From CATOSD01 sp965226695 (GTDB lineage: Bacteria > Chloroflexota > Dehalococcoidia > Lucifugimonadales > CATOSD01), in assembly GCA_965226695.1 (NCBI GenBank), contig OZ245405.1:2914001-2978000 (forward strand): 64,000 bases of DNA. The letters are read 5' to 3'. This document shows positions 24,613 through 33,812 of this stretch, piece by piece. Position 1 is the stretch's first letter. Each line of letters starts with the position of its first letter. The position numbers and the translations under genes were made by a program. The notes under the pieces were generated by a model. The model had not been told where the DNA came from, did not search any database, and saw nothing but the letters and a program-made list of their open reading frames with translations.

Positions 24613-25822
24613 TGGCCTCGCCGCCTTTCATGACCAGCACGACGCTTTCGCCGCGCTCGAGCGTGGAAATATCGAGCAATGGGTCGGAGTCCACCAGGAG
24701 CAGGTCGGCCGACTTGCCCGCCTCGATCGACCCCGCGACGCCGTCCAGACCCAGGCATTCGGCGGCCACGCTCGTGCCGGCAACAATGGCCTGCATGGGC
24801 GACATGCCCGCCTCAACGAGGCAGGTCAGCTCGTGGGCGTTGTTGCCGTGCTCCCAGCCGCCCTCGTCGGTGCCCGCCACCACCTTCACGCCCGCCTCCA
24901 GGGCCATGTTGAGGCTCCTGACGTGGTGTTCCCTGAGCTCGACGGAACGCTCGCGCCCGTGGGGCGTTCCCCGCGTGGCGTGAAAGGTGTAGACGCCGAA
25001 GGTTGGGACCAGGTAGCAGTCCTGCTCCGCCATCAGCGCCAACAGGTCCGGGTCCTCGTCCAGGTAAGTGCCGTGCTCTATCGAGTTCGCGCCCAGCTCC
25101 ACGCCGGCGCGCAGCCCCGGCCCTCCCAGCGCGTGGCACATGACGCGGCGGCCCAGGCCGTGCGCCTCGTCGATGAGCGCCTCCAGCTCGGCGCGGGACA
25201 CCAGCATGTCCTTGGGTCCGAGCCCGGCCCTGGAGCTAGCGCCTCCCGTGGTCGCCGTCTTGATAACGTCCGCGCCCATCCGCACCATCTCACGCACCTT
25301 CGCTCGCATCGCGTCGGGGCCGTTCGCGACGCCGGGAGGTAGCGCCGGATCGGGCTCCGCCGGGTGTCCGTAGCCGGAGGCGCTGACGTGGTCGCCGATG
25401 CCGCCAGTGGGCGAAATGATGTTCAGCGCCACCTGAAGCCTCGGCCCCGGCACGAGGCCCTCGTCCACCGCGTCGCGGAACCCGGCGGCCAGCCCGCCAG
25501 CGTCGCGCACGGTGGTGTAGCCACTCTCCAGCGTCTGACGCAGAACGGACGCCACGCGCATGTTCCGCAGCGCTTGCGTCTCGGTCAACCCCCAGCGGCT
25601 CGCGATCTCGTAGCCGAAGTTGGCTAGGTGGTCGTGGCAGTCTATAAGCCCGGGCAGCAGCGTCAGCCCACGGGCCTGGACGACCTCCGCGCCGTCCGGC
25701 ACATCCACCTGTGCCGACGCGCCGGCGGCGACGATTCTGCTGCCCTCCACAAGCACGGTGGCGTCTGGCAGCGACGGGCCGCCCCTGCCGTCGATGAGAG
25801 TGGCGCCGGTGATCGCCTTCAT
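24587..25822 (-). CDS. Metal-dependent amidohydrolase (imidazolonepropionase/prolidase-like)
   Basis: The 411-residue protein starts at the ATG at 25822, preceded by GGGAGG. The metal sites of the amidohydrolase superfamily are visible: PGLIDCHDHL (HxH), VIKTATTGG (bridging Lys region), VMCHALG, NSIEHGTYL and AGTDEGGWE (final Asp). N- and C-terminal segments form the composite beta domain. The closest type is the Xaa-Pro dipeptidase/imidazolonepropionase-like group, which hydrolyses cyclic or peptide amides; the substrate is open. It is divergent from the racemase-like genes that follow. Confidence 0.88.
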   Translation of the reverse strand: MKAITGATLIDGRGGPSLPDATVLVEGSRIVAAGASAQVDVPDGAEVVQARGLTLLPGLIDCHDHLANFGYEIASRWGLTETQALRNMRVASVLRQTLESGYTTVRDAGGLAAGFRDAVDEGLVPGPRLQVALNIISPTGGIGDHVSASGYGHPAEPDPALPPGVANGPDAMRAKVREMVRMGADVIKTATTGGASSRAGLGPKDMLVSRAELEALIDEAHGLGRRVMCHALGGPGLRAGVELGANSIEHGTYLDEDPDLLALMAEQDCYLVPTFGVYTFHATRGTPHGRERSVELREHHVRSLNMALEAGVKVVAGTDEGGWEHGNNAHELTCLVEAGMSPMQAIVAGTSVAAECLGLDGVAGSIEAGKSADLLLVDSDPLLDISTLERGESVVLVMKGGEAIVDRRSDA

Positions 25823-25981
25823 GCCTCGCCTCCCTTGCTGCGCGGTGGTGCGTGTCTCGAGGCGCAATGTTATCACGCGGGCCATCGGCGTCCAAGTGCG
25901 CAATAGACGCGCCGCCCGCGTGCGTGTTATTCTGCCAGCCAGCGTAAAGGCCGGCCGCGCCCAGCGGCCCACCAGACAGGA

Positions 25982-27097
25982 ATGCACATGGAACGCCCGA
26001 TTTTCAAGCCCATCGGCACCCCTACTGAGCAACTCGACACCCCCACGCTCGTCGTCGACCTGGACGCTCTCGCCCACAACATAGAGGCGGTCCACTCGTA
26101 CTTTCGAGAGCGGGAGTCCAAGCTGCGTCCCCACGTCGAGGCGCACGGCTGCCCCGCCATCGCGCACCGCCAGCTTGCGTCCGCCGGCACGGTCGGCGGC
26201 GTCTCCGTGTCCACCGTGGGCGAGGCAGAAGTCTTCGCGCAGGCGGGAATCTCCGATATCACCGTCGCCAACGAGGTCGTCACTTCACAGAAGATCGCCC
26301 GCCTGTGCGCGCTGGCGCGCAGCTGCCACGTGACTGTTGCGGTCGACAACCCGCGCGTGGTGGAGCGCACGTCGCGGGCGGCGCAGGACGCGGGTGTCGT
26401 CCTCGGCGTCCTCGTGGACGTCCACACGCGGCTCGAACGCTGCGGCGTCGCTCCGGGCGAGCCTGCCGTGGCCCTCGCCCGCCAGGCGCACGAGGCGGAC
26501 GGCCTGCGCTTCGCCGGTCTCATGACCTACGAGGGCGCGATACTGACTGATGACGCGGACGACCGCGCCGCCGAGTCCAGGGCATGCGTGCAGCGCCTGC
26601 TCGACACCCGCGAAATGGTCGAACGCGCGGGCATCGACGTCGAGACCGTGAGCGCGGGCGGCACTCACAACTACGACGTGGTTGGCGACATGGCCGGAGT
26701 GACCGAGGTGCCCGCCGGGTCGTACGCGCTGCTCGACTACCGCTACGGCTTCCGCAGGCCCCACCTGAAGCAGGCCGCGCGCGTGCTGACGACGGTCATG
26801 AGCCGGCCGGAAGAGGACAGGGCCTTCCTGGACTGCGGACAGAAGGCCATCGGAGTCGACACGGGCCTGCCCGCGGTGGAGGACATCGACGGCGCCGAGA
26901 TAGCGCGCATGAGCGCCGAGCACGGCTTCCTGATGCTGAAGCCGGAGGCCCGCGATAGCGTGGACCTGGGCGACAAGGTGTGGCTCACGCCATGGGAGAT
27001 AGGCACCACCGCCAACATCTACGACTACGTGAACGGAGTGCGCGGGGGCAAGCTCGAAGTCGTCTGGGACGTTTCCGCGCGAGGCCGCTACCGCTAG
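25982..27097 (+). CDS. D-threonine-aldolase/alanine-racemase-fold protein, catalytic lysine missing
   Basis: The 371-residue protein has the fold-type III layout: DTPTLVVDLDALAHNI, DITVANEVVTSQKI, GVLVDVHTRLERCG, TVSAGGTHNYDVV and the C-terminal beta domain ending DVSARGRYR. In D-threonine aldolases the PLP lysine lies in RPHAKxHK; here the segment reads RPHVEAHGCP with Glu in its place. The C-terminal metal-binding H-x-C before the conserved N is also changed (PWEIGTTAN). It may be a non-PLP or divergent enzyme. A paralog follows 55 bases downstream. Start ATG at 25982 or 25988. Confidence 0.8.
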   Translation: MHMERPIFKPIGTPTEQLDTPTLVVDLDALAHNIEAVHSYFRERESKLRPHVEAHGCPAIAHRQLASAGTVGGVSVSTVGEAEVFAQAGISDITVANEVVTSQKIARLCALARSCHVTVAVDNPRVVERTSRAAQDAGVVLGVLVDVHTRLERCGVAPGEPAVALARQAHEADGLRFAGLMTYEGAILTDDADDRAAESRACVQRLLDTREMVERAGIDVETVSAGGTHNYDVVGDMAGVTEVPAGSYALLDYRYGFRRPHLKQAARVLTTVMSRPEEDRAFLDCGQKAIGVDTGLPAVEDIDGAEIARMSAEHGFLMLKPEARDSVDLGDKVWLTPWEIGTTANIYDYVNGVRGGKLEVVWDVSARGRYR

Positions 27098-27152
27098 ACC
27101 GCAGGCGCCGCCGGCAAAGGCACGGCAGACGCCGCCCGAACGGGGGAGGAAC

Positions 27153-28253
27153 ATGGAGAACTACAGACCGCCGGCCGGCACGCCCATCGAGGAATTGGAC
27201 ACGCCCTGCCTGCTCGTGGACCTCGACGCCGTGGAGCACAACTTCGCCATAGTCGCGGACACCTACGCGGACACGGTGTGCAAGATGCGCGAGCACTCCA
27301 AGGACATCAAGACCCCGATGCTTGCCCGTATGCAGATGCGCGCCGGCGGCACCGTCGGCGGCGTGTGCACCGCCAAGACCGCCGAGGCCGAGGCCATGAT
27401 CGAGGGCGGCATAGAGGACATTCTCATCACCAGCGAGGTGCCCACCTCCGACAAGCTGGAACGCGTATGCGCCCTGGCCCGCCGCGCCGACGTAAAGGTC
27501 ACGGTGGACGACCCCCGCAACGTCCGGCTGCTGTCCGAGATCGCCGAGGCCAGCGGCGCCACCGTAGGCGTGGTGATCGAGGTGAACACGTCGATGGGCC
27601 GAGGAGGCATTCGCGCGGTGGACCACGGCGTGGAGCTGGCCAAGCTCGCCCACTCTTTGCCCAACCTGGTGTTCAAGGGCGTGATGAGCCACCAGACGCT
27701 GCCCGGGCGGCCCGACAAGGAGACGCGGATGATAGAGGGCCGCAGGTACATCCAGATGTGCCTGGACGTCAAGGACGCCATCGAGGCCGAGGGCATACCC
27801 GTCGAGATAGTCTCCTCAGGCGAGTCGTGGAGCTACGACGTCGCCGCCACCATCGAAGGCGTCACGGAGGTCGAGGGCGGCACCTACGCCCTGATGGGCT
27901 CGAACTACACCTACATGGACGAGTTCGAACGGGCGGGCCGTGTGCTGGGCACCGTGATCAGCACGCCGCGGCCGGGCGTCGCGATAGGCGACGTGGGCCA
28001 CCGCGCGCTCGGCTCGCCCAACGGCGTGCTGCCCGACTTTGGCGGACCGGCGGGAGTCCACGTCGAGGCGCTGCACGAGCACCACGTGGCGCTGCGCTCC
28101 GACGGCCCCATGCCGCTGGAAGTGGGCGACAACTTCTACCTGTTCAGCGGCCAGTCCGACATCATGGTCAACCGCTGGGACAACATGATCGGCGTGCGCA
28201 ACGGCGTCGTCGAGGTGGTCATGCCCATCACCGCCCGCGGCTGCCACCACTAG
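27153..28253 (+). CDS. D-threonine-aldolase/D-serine-dehydratase-like protein, metal site altered
   Basis: The 366-residue paralog of the preceding gene starts at an ATG with GGGGGAGGA. It keeps a lysine at the PLP position (REHSKDIKTP) and the downstream motifs DILITSEVPTSDKL, GVVIEVNTSMGRGG and IVSSGESWSYDVA. The expected metal-binding His and Cys of this family (NHxC before VN) are Gln and Asp here (SGQSDIMVN). It is therefore probably PLP-binding but not a standard Mn-dependent D-threonine aldolase. The pair likely arose by tandem duplication followed by divergence. Confidence 0.8.
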   Translation: MENYRPPAGTPIEELDTPCLLVDLDAVEHNFAIVADTYADTVCKMREHSKDIKTPMLARMQMRAGGTVGGVCTAKTAEAEAMIEGGIEDILITSEVPTSDKLERVCALARRADVKVTVDDPRNVRLLSEIAEASGATVGVVIEVNTSMGRGGIRAVDHGVELAKLAHSLPNLVFKGVMSHQTLPGRPDKETRMIEGRRYIQMCLDVKDAIEAEGIPVEIVSSGESWSYDVAATIEGVTEVEGGTYALMGSNYTYMDEFERAGRVLGTVISTPRPGVAIGDVGHRALGSPNGVLPDFGGPAGVHVEALHEHHVALRSDGPMPLEVGDNFYLFSGQSDIMVNRWDNMIGVRNGVVEVVMPITARGCHH

Positions 28254-28274
28254 CGTGGTGTGGCTGAGCTTGCC

Positions 28275-28316
28275 GCACATGCTGGTGCCGACCGATTGGT
28301 CGGCACCAGCATGTGC
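28275..28316. terminator. Perfect 19-base-arm hairpin between convergent genes
   Basis: Arms 28275-28293 and 28298-28316 are perfectly complementary, with a GATT loop. The structure sits 21 bases after the stop of the plus-strand paralog and 21 bases before the stop of the minus-strand HNH gene. It has no T-tract, so it is not a textbook intrinsic terminator, but its position fits bidirectional termination. A border repeat of the adjacent defence pair is the alternative. Confidence 0.6.
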
Positions 28317-28336
28317 ACCGAAATGGGCCGGTTCGC

Positions 28337-29071
28337 CTATTCCCCACCGGATGACGGGCCAGACATCAGACGACTGAAGTAGGCGGACACGAACCCCGAA
28401 AAGGGCTGGTCGGGCCGCATGAACGCATACATCAACTCCATAAAGGAATCGAAGTCATCTAGGGCTTCCAGCTCCGCCAACAGACGGTGGAGCCAACCCA
28501 TACGACGATTCCAGAGGTGATTCGGATCGTTCTCTCCACGACTACTGTCGTTCAAGTCAATATCACGGATGGTCCGGAAGGCAGTAGACCACATGTGGTC
28601 ATCGACACTTTCTGCCGGGACAATCTCGCCTGTCTCAACATCGAAGTCGAAGCAGTCACTCGCCGGTAAGCGGCCGTCCAAAGCATTTGGATTGACGTAT
28701 TCCGATACAGGCGTGAATCTGTCGTAAGCAGCAAGAACAGAGTTTACGAAGTCGTTGAGCTCTGGCCACTCATCGGCTTTCGCTTTGTTGCACCGCTCGC
28801 AAGCGTATATCAGGTTCAGCCAGTCAAAGGTCAGGTGTGGAAATTTGCTACGGGGACGGAAGTGGTCTATCGTCTCCACCCAAGTAGACTTGCCCCTTTC
28901 GGTTGACGAGTCACACTCCTCGTCACAGTAAGCGCAGATCCCCGAAAAGTCTCTGTATAGGGCTTGGCGCAGTTCGTTGCGCTCAGCGTAAACCAAGTCC
29001 CTCCACTCCGCATCATCCCGGCGGAGCTCGCCAAGTATGTCGGGTTCTTGAGATCGGCGTACCGCTCGCAA
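28337..29071 (-). CDS. ptuB: Septu-type HNH endonuclease
   Basis: The 244-residue protein has zinc-binding CxxC pairs in ICAYCDEECDSS and YACERCNKAKADEW, and the HNH core WVETIDHFRPRSKF with NLIYACERCNKAK. This is the TIGR02646-like group to which PtuB belongs. It starts at a TTG two bases after the ATPase stop (TAAGGTTG), so the two are co-translated. In Septu systems PtuA and PtuB form a complex that degrades DNA during phage infection. The DNA here is AT-richer than the backbone. Confidence 0.85.
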   Translation of the reverse strand: MRAVRRSQEPDILGELRRDDAEWRDLVYAERNELRQALYRDFSGICAYCDEECDSSTERGKSTWVETIDHFRPRSKFPHLTFDWLNLIYACERCNKAKADEWPELNDFVNSVLAAYDRFTPVSEYVNPNALDGRLPASDCFDFDVETGEIVPAESVDDHMWSTAFRTIRDIDLNDSSRGENDPNHLWNRRMGWLHRLLAELEALDDFDSFMELMYAFMRPDQPFSGFVSAYFSRLMSGPSSGGE

Positions 29072-29073
29072 CC

Positions 29074-30429
29074 TTAGCCGTTTTCCTGGTCTAGGCTGCG
29101 GGACTGCCGGTATTCCTGAAACGCCTCCGCAAAGCGGCGCTCGAACAACTCCCTCTGGGCCGCCATGGGACCGCCAGCAAGCAAGTCCCGATTCACTTGT
29201 TGCCGCAATTCCAGTACCCTATCCTGGCGCTGCTGCTCTTGTTGCTCGTTGCTCTTCGGCCCCTCGTTACGCAGCAGCCGAAGCTCCCTGGCCGCCCGCG
29301 CGGTGTCTTCGTCAGTAGGGTCATCCACCCCCATCAAGGTGCGAAGCACCTCATCGGCCGTCCAGCCGACAACGTCCTCTGGATTAGTATCGAAAGTGAG
29401 GACAAGACTGCCCCGATTTCTCTTTCCGAGATGCACTTGTCCAGCCTTAAGACCGGCAACAACGAATGGAGAGTGCGTAGTGGCGAAAATCTGTAGTTTC
29501 GGGAAGTGGTGCAACAACGCAGGGATAACCCTTCTTTGCCATGTCGGATGCAGATGATTCTCAATCTCGTCAATCAGAAGAATGGCCGGCTCGTTTTCCC
29601 AGCCATCCTTCCAGTCGTAGTGGGTGGCCATCTTGAGGGCCAGCGCCCATATCCACAATAGGGTCCCCTGTGTACCGGAGCTTAGGTCTCCCAGATACAG
29701 AGGCGCACCACCTACGTAGTCGCTTGTGCCAATTCCCATGTTGGAGTGCGTGTCGTAGTCCAGCCCGTCGGCGGTCGACTCAATGAATGGATGCAGGCCA
29801 TAGTCGTGAATTACTTCCGGACAGATTCTCCGCGCACACAAATACCCAATGTGCAATGCTCTGTCCAGTGGATCCTGTCTCCTTAGTTGGTTACCGAACC
29901 TTCGCCGAGTCGCATCTATATCCCTCCGCAAGAGTTCAGCGTCAAAGATAACCGGGTCAGACCGGGCGTCAATGCCGAACGAAAGTGGATAAGTTGAATC
30001 ACCCCTTTCTACTACCTGGTCTCCTACGGAAATGTATTCCGGCCAGAGCTTAGGGTTCAAGGGCAGGTTAACGCGGGTGGCAGATATGTAGAGCAGCGGG
30101 ACTCTGCTCCAGATGGGCTCGCTATGAGCTTTGCCTCCGTCTATCGGTTGTGGATTATTGTGCGGCCAATCATCGCTCGCTATCACCCAGCCGAATGGAC
30201 TGTCTTCAACCTGTTCGAAGTTCCATCCGTCCTTCCAAGTTGAGTTTGGGAACGTTACGAAGGAAAGCGGATGGTCTCCTTGCGGGGAGTGGATGTATTC
30301 AATTGCCCGCAGAATTGTACTCTTGCCGCAAGCATTTGGCCCTATGAAGACGTTCACCCGCTCGTCGCAGTCCACATTCATTGTAACGACAGGAGGAACG
30401 GAATACAGATGTAATTCAGCGATATGCAT
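29074..30429 (-). CDS. ptuA: Septu-type AAA/ABC ATPase
   Basis: The 451-residue ATPase is of the overcoming-lysogenisation/RecF-like class. Walker A is NVFIGPNACGKSTIL, the signature-like region is LSSGTQGTLLWIWALAL, Walker B is AILLIDEIENHLHPTW, and the switch is ATTHSPFVVAGL. A coiled-coil stretch with RELRLLRNEGPKS and Gln/Glu/Arg-rich sequence follows. Immediately downstream lies an HNH nuclease, the arrangement ptuA-ptuB of Septu. It starts at the ATG at 30429, divergent from the selenocysteine rhodanese gene. Confidence 0.86.
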   Translation of the reverse strand: MHIAELHLYSVPPVVTMNVDCDERVNVFIGPNACGKSTILRAIEYIHSPQGDHPLSFVTFPNSTWKDGWNFEQVEDSPFGWVIASDDWPHNNPQPIDGGKAHSEPIWSRVPLLYISATRVNLPLNPKLWPEYISVGDQVVERGDSTYPLSFGIDARSDPVIFDAELLRRDIDATRRRFGNQLRRQDPLDRALHIGYLCARRICPEVIHDYGLHPFIESTADGLDYDTHSNMGIGTSDYVGGAPLYLGDLSSGTQGTLLWIWALALKMATHYDWKDGWENEPAILLIDEIENHLHPTWQRRVIPALLHHFPKLQIFATTHSPFVVAGLKAGQVHLGKRNRGSLVLTFDTNPEDVVGWTADEVLRTLMGVDDPTDEDTARAARELRLLRNEGPKSNEQQEQQRQDRVLELRQQVNRDLLAGGPMAAQRELFERRFAEAFQEYRQSRSLDQENG

Positions 30430-30568
30430 CGTAACCTCTGTGTATGTTCAGCGTTTGCGAACAGGGCGGCTTTTCTAGCGGACGGCAGCCCAGGCTGGCT
30501 GCGCACATGAATTCTATCACATCCGTGTGCGGCTTGACTTTCAAATCGCGCCGCCCCCGCCTTTGTTG

Positions 30569-30574
30569 TATAAT
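30569..30574 (+). promoter_or_regulatory. -10 element (TATAAT) upstream of the rhodanese gene
   Basis: A consensus TATAAT lies 52 bases before the GTG start at 30627. The nearest TTGACT (30534-30539) is 29 bases away, too far for a normal spacer, so the -35 element is weak or activator-dependent. Confidence 0.45.
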
Positions 30575-30626
30575 CCCACCTAGACGCCGCCGCACACGAT
30601 ACTACCGGCGCCTTGAGGTGATTCCC

Positions 30627-31451
30627 GTGGCTAGTGATGGCTACACAAACCCCGATTTGCTTGCCGAGACCGAGTGGCTGGAAGCCCACCTGGACGACCC
30701 CAACCTTCGCATCGTGGACTGCGAACCCTTCGACGCCTACCGGCGCGCCCACATCAAGGGCGCGGTCGGGATAAGCGTCCATCCATACATCAAAGACCCC
30801 AACCGTCCTCGCGTGATGGAACCGGACGATTTCGCCAAGCTCGCTTCCGACATGGGGCTGGGTGACGACGACATGGTAGTGACCTACGACAGCGGCTGGG
30901 GCCTCAGCGCGTCCCGCTTCTGGTGGGTGCTCAACTACTACGGCCACAAGAACGTAAAGATGCTCAACGGCGGCTGGGCCAAGTGGTTCGGCGAGGGGCG
31001 GCCAATCACCGCAGCGACCGCGCAACCGCGAGCGGCCACGTTCACGCCCAGGGTCGACGACAGCGTAATCTGCCGGCTCGACGACGGCGTAGCCAGCGTG
31101 GGAAACGCCGACGTGGTGTTCCTGGACGTGCGCTCGGACGGCGAGTGGGACGGCTCGAACAACCGCGGCAACGACAGGCGCGGACACATCCCCGGCGCCG
31201 TCCACCTCGAGTGGCTCAACTTCCTCTCCGAGGGCGAGTACCAGACCGTGAAGCCCGCCTCAGAGCTGAGGGCCATGCTCGAAGCGAAGGGAGTTACGCC
31301 GGACAAACGAGTCGTAACGTATTGACAGGGCGGAATCCGTGCGGCGCACGGAGTTTTCGTTCTCAAGCTTTTGGGCTACGACGACGCGCGCAACTACGAC
31401 GCGTCCATGGCGGAATGGGCCAACCTGCAGCAGACCCCGCTCGTGGTGTAG
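30627..31451 (+). CDS. Rhodanese sulfurtransferase with in-frame TGA (selenocysteine) at the catalytic position
   Basis: The frame starts at GTG 30627 (GAGGTG seven bases upstream). It has two rhodanese domains: an inactive N-terminal one (LRIVDCEPFDAYRRAHIKGA) and a catalytic C-terminal one (VVFLDVRSDGEWDG, RGHIPGAVHLEW). The active-site loop reads VVTY-TGA-QGGIRAAHG, where the family has CQGGIRA. TGA is codon 233 (31323-31325). The same frame then continues for 41 codons of perfect rhodanese sequence (VFVLKLLGYDDARNYDAS, MAEWANLQQTPLVV) to TAG at 31449. With TGA read as selenocysteine the product is 274 residues. A SECIS-like hairpin follows the TGA. The alternative is a TGC/TGT-to-TGA nonsense mutation or sequencing error. 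Confidence 0.85.
31336..31352 (+). promoter_or_regulatory. Bacterial SECIS-like hairpin for selenocysteine insertion
   Basis: TCCGTGC (31336-31342) pairs perfectly with GCACGGA (31346-31352) around a GGC loop. The loop begins 18 bases after the TGA at 31323-31325 (17 bases between) and has G at its first two positions. Reported bacterial SECIS requirements are a small apical loop with an early G, an upper stem of at least 4 pairs, and 16-37 bases from UGA to loop, so this hairpin satisfies them. It would bind SelB. Confidence 0.72.
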
Positions 31452-31466
31452 CCACGACCCCAGCCC

Positions 31467-31514
31467 GCGCGGCCCGGCGGCGCAAACTGCAGACCGGGCC
31501 GCGCGCAACCCTTT
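31467..31514 (+). terminator. Rho-independent terminator after the rhodanese gene
   Basis: GCGCGGCCCGG (31467-31477) pairs with CCGGGCCGCGC (31494-31504) across a 16-base loop and is followed by CAACCCTTTT. It starts 15 bases after the TAG at 31449-31451 and not after the TGA at 31323, which fits the longer, read-through frame being the real gene. Confidence 0.65.
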
Positions 31515-31571
31515 TCGACGACGCTGGAGCACCGCTCCGGTTGCCCGTCCATCTCGCATAGGAGAGCCGTT

Positions 31572-32555
<984 letters not shown>

Positions 32556-32573
32556 CCGATCGACGCCTTCAGG

Positions 32574-33812
32574 GTGTTCGTCCTGAACCGGTTTTACCTC
32601 GTCGCCGCCCTCATGGGCGTTACCGCGGTCACGGGCATGGCGACGGGATTCGGGCTGTTCTACAGGCTGCTTTACATATTCGGCATCGCCACGGTGTTCG
32701 GCTTCCTGTGGAACTGGATGAGTGTGCGGTCTCTTCACGTGGAGGTCGAACGGCGAAGCCACCGAGTGCGCGTGGGCGACGACGTGGAAGAGCGCATCAC
32801 GATACGCAACCTCGGCAGCGTGCCCAAGCCGGTGCTCGAGGTTCAAGACCTGACCGACCTGCCCGGCTACTCCAGCGGGATGGCGCTCACGCTGGGCTCG
32901 AGGAGCTTCCGCTCGTGGCGGACCCTCACGCCGGCGCGCAAGCGGGGCGTGTACACAATGGGCCCTGTCCGCGTGTCCAACACCGACTTCCTGGGGCTGT
33001 TTCAGCGAAGCCGCGAGTTCTGCGGCACCGACGAGCTGGTGGTCTACCCCCGCGTGTACGATATGCCGGGCTTCTCGATACCTGGGGCCGACCTCACGGG
33101 CGAGAGCTCGTCGAGGCGGCGCAGCCACGACCTCAGCCCGCACGCATCGAGCGTTCGCGACTACGCCTTCGGCGACAGCATCAGCCGCGTCCACTGGAAC
33201 AGCACGGCCCGCCTGGGGCGGCTTATGTCCAAGGAGTTCGACCTGGGCCAGTCCAGCGACGTGTGGATATTGGTGGACCTTCACAGGGACGTGCAGGCGG
33301 GCGAGCTGGAGGAGAGCACCGACGAGTACGGCGTTTCCATAGCCGCGTCGCTGGCGAGAAAGTACCTGGCGTCGGACATGCCGGTGGGCCTGGTGTCCTA
33401 CGGCGACCAGCGCTACTACCTGCCGGCAGAGACCGGCGCTGGGCAGATGGACCGTGTGATGGAGTTCCTGGCTCGCAGCAAAGCCGAGGGCAGGGTGGCG
33501 CTGGAGGATGCGTTGCCGCTCGAGGAGGCGCTGTGGGGCTATCACAGCACGCTGGTCGTCATCACGCCCTCGCATAGGCCGGCCTGGGTCGTGGGGCTGC
33601 GCGAGCTTGCCCGGCGGCGCGTCAGGGTGGTTGCCGTGCTTCTCGATGGGGTTACCTTCGGCGGCGTATTCCCCACGCTCGGCGTTGCACCCGCACTTCA
33701 GGAGGCCGGCATTCCCACCTACGCCGTCCGTAGCGGCGAGTCGATACCCATCGCGATGAGCCGTCCCTACCTTGCCGCCGACGCAAACCGCGCCAGGCGG
33801 GAGGTCGCATAG
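32574..33812 (+). CDS. DUF58 domain membrane protein (MoxR partner)
   Basis: The 412-residue protein starts at a GTG. Two N-terminal membrane helices (residues 5-50) precede a beta-rich segment. The DUF58 signature RRSHDLSPHASSVRDYAFGDSISRVHWNSTARLGRLMSKEF-type region is at about 180-225, followed by a VWA-like domain (WILVDLHRD with a metal-site-like Asp). The final base of its stop is the first base of the next start (TAGTG), so translation is coupled to the transglutaminase gene. Confidence 0.92.
   Translation: MFVLNRFYLVAALMGVTAVTGMATGFGLFYRLLYIFGIATVFGFLWNWMSVRSLHVEVERRSHRVRVGDDVEERITIRNLGSVPKPVLEVQDLTDLPGYSSGMALTLGSRSFRSWRTLTPARKRGVYTMGPVRVSNTDFLGLFQRSREFCGTDELVVYPRVYDMPGFSIPGADLTGESSSRRRSHDLSPHASSVRDYAFGDSISRVHWNSTARLGRLMSKEFDLGQSSDVWILVDLHRDVQAGELEESTDEYGVSIAASLARKYLASDMPVGLVSYGDQRYYLPAETGAGQMDRVMEFLARSKAEGRVALEDALPLEEALWGYHSTLVVITPSHRPAWVVGLRELARRRVRVVAVLLDGVTFGGVFPTLGVAPALQEAGIPTYAVRSGESIPIAMSRPYLAADANRARREVA

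Noticed and set aside
28275..28316. Hairpin as a riboswitch or ncRNA
   Set aside because: A simple perfect stem with a four-base loop placed after stop codons; no further structure.
31323..31325. Rhodanese gene as a simple truncated pseudogene
   Set aside because: The frame after TGA remains intact and conserved to the natural C-terminus, with a SECIS-like hairpin and a terminator after the later stop; decay would not preserve this. Sequencing error remains possible.
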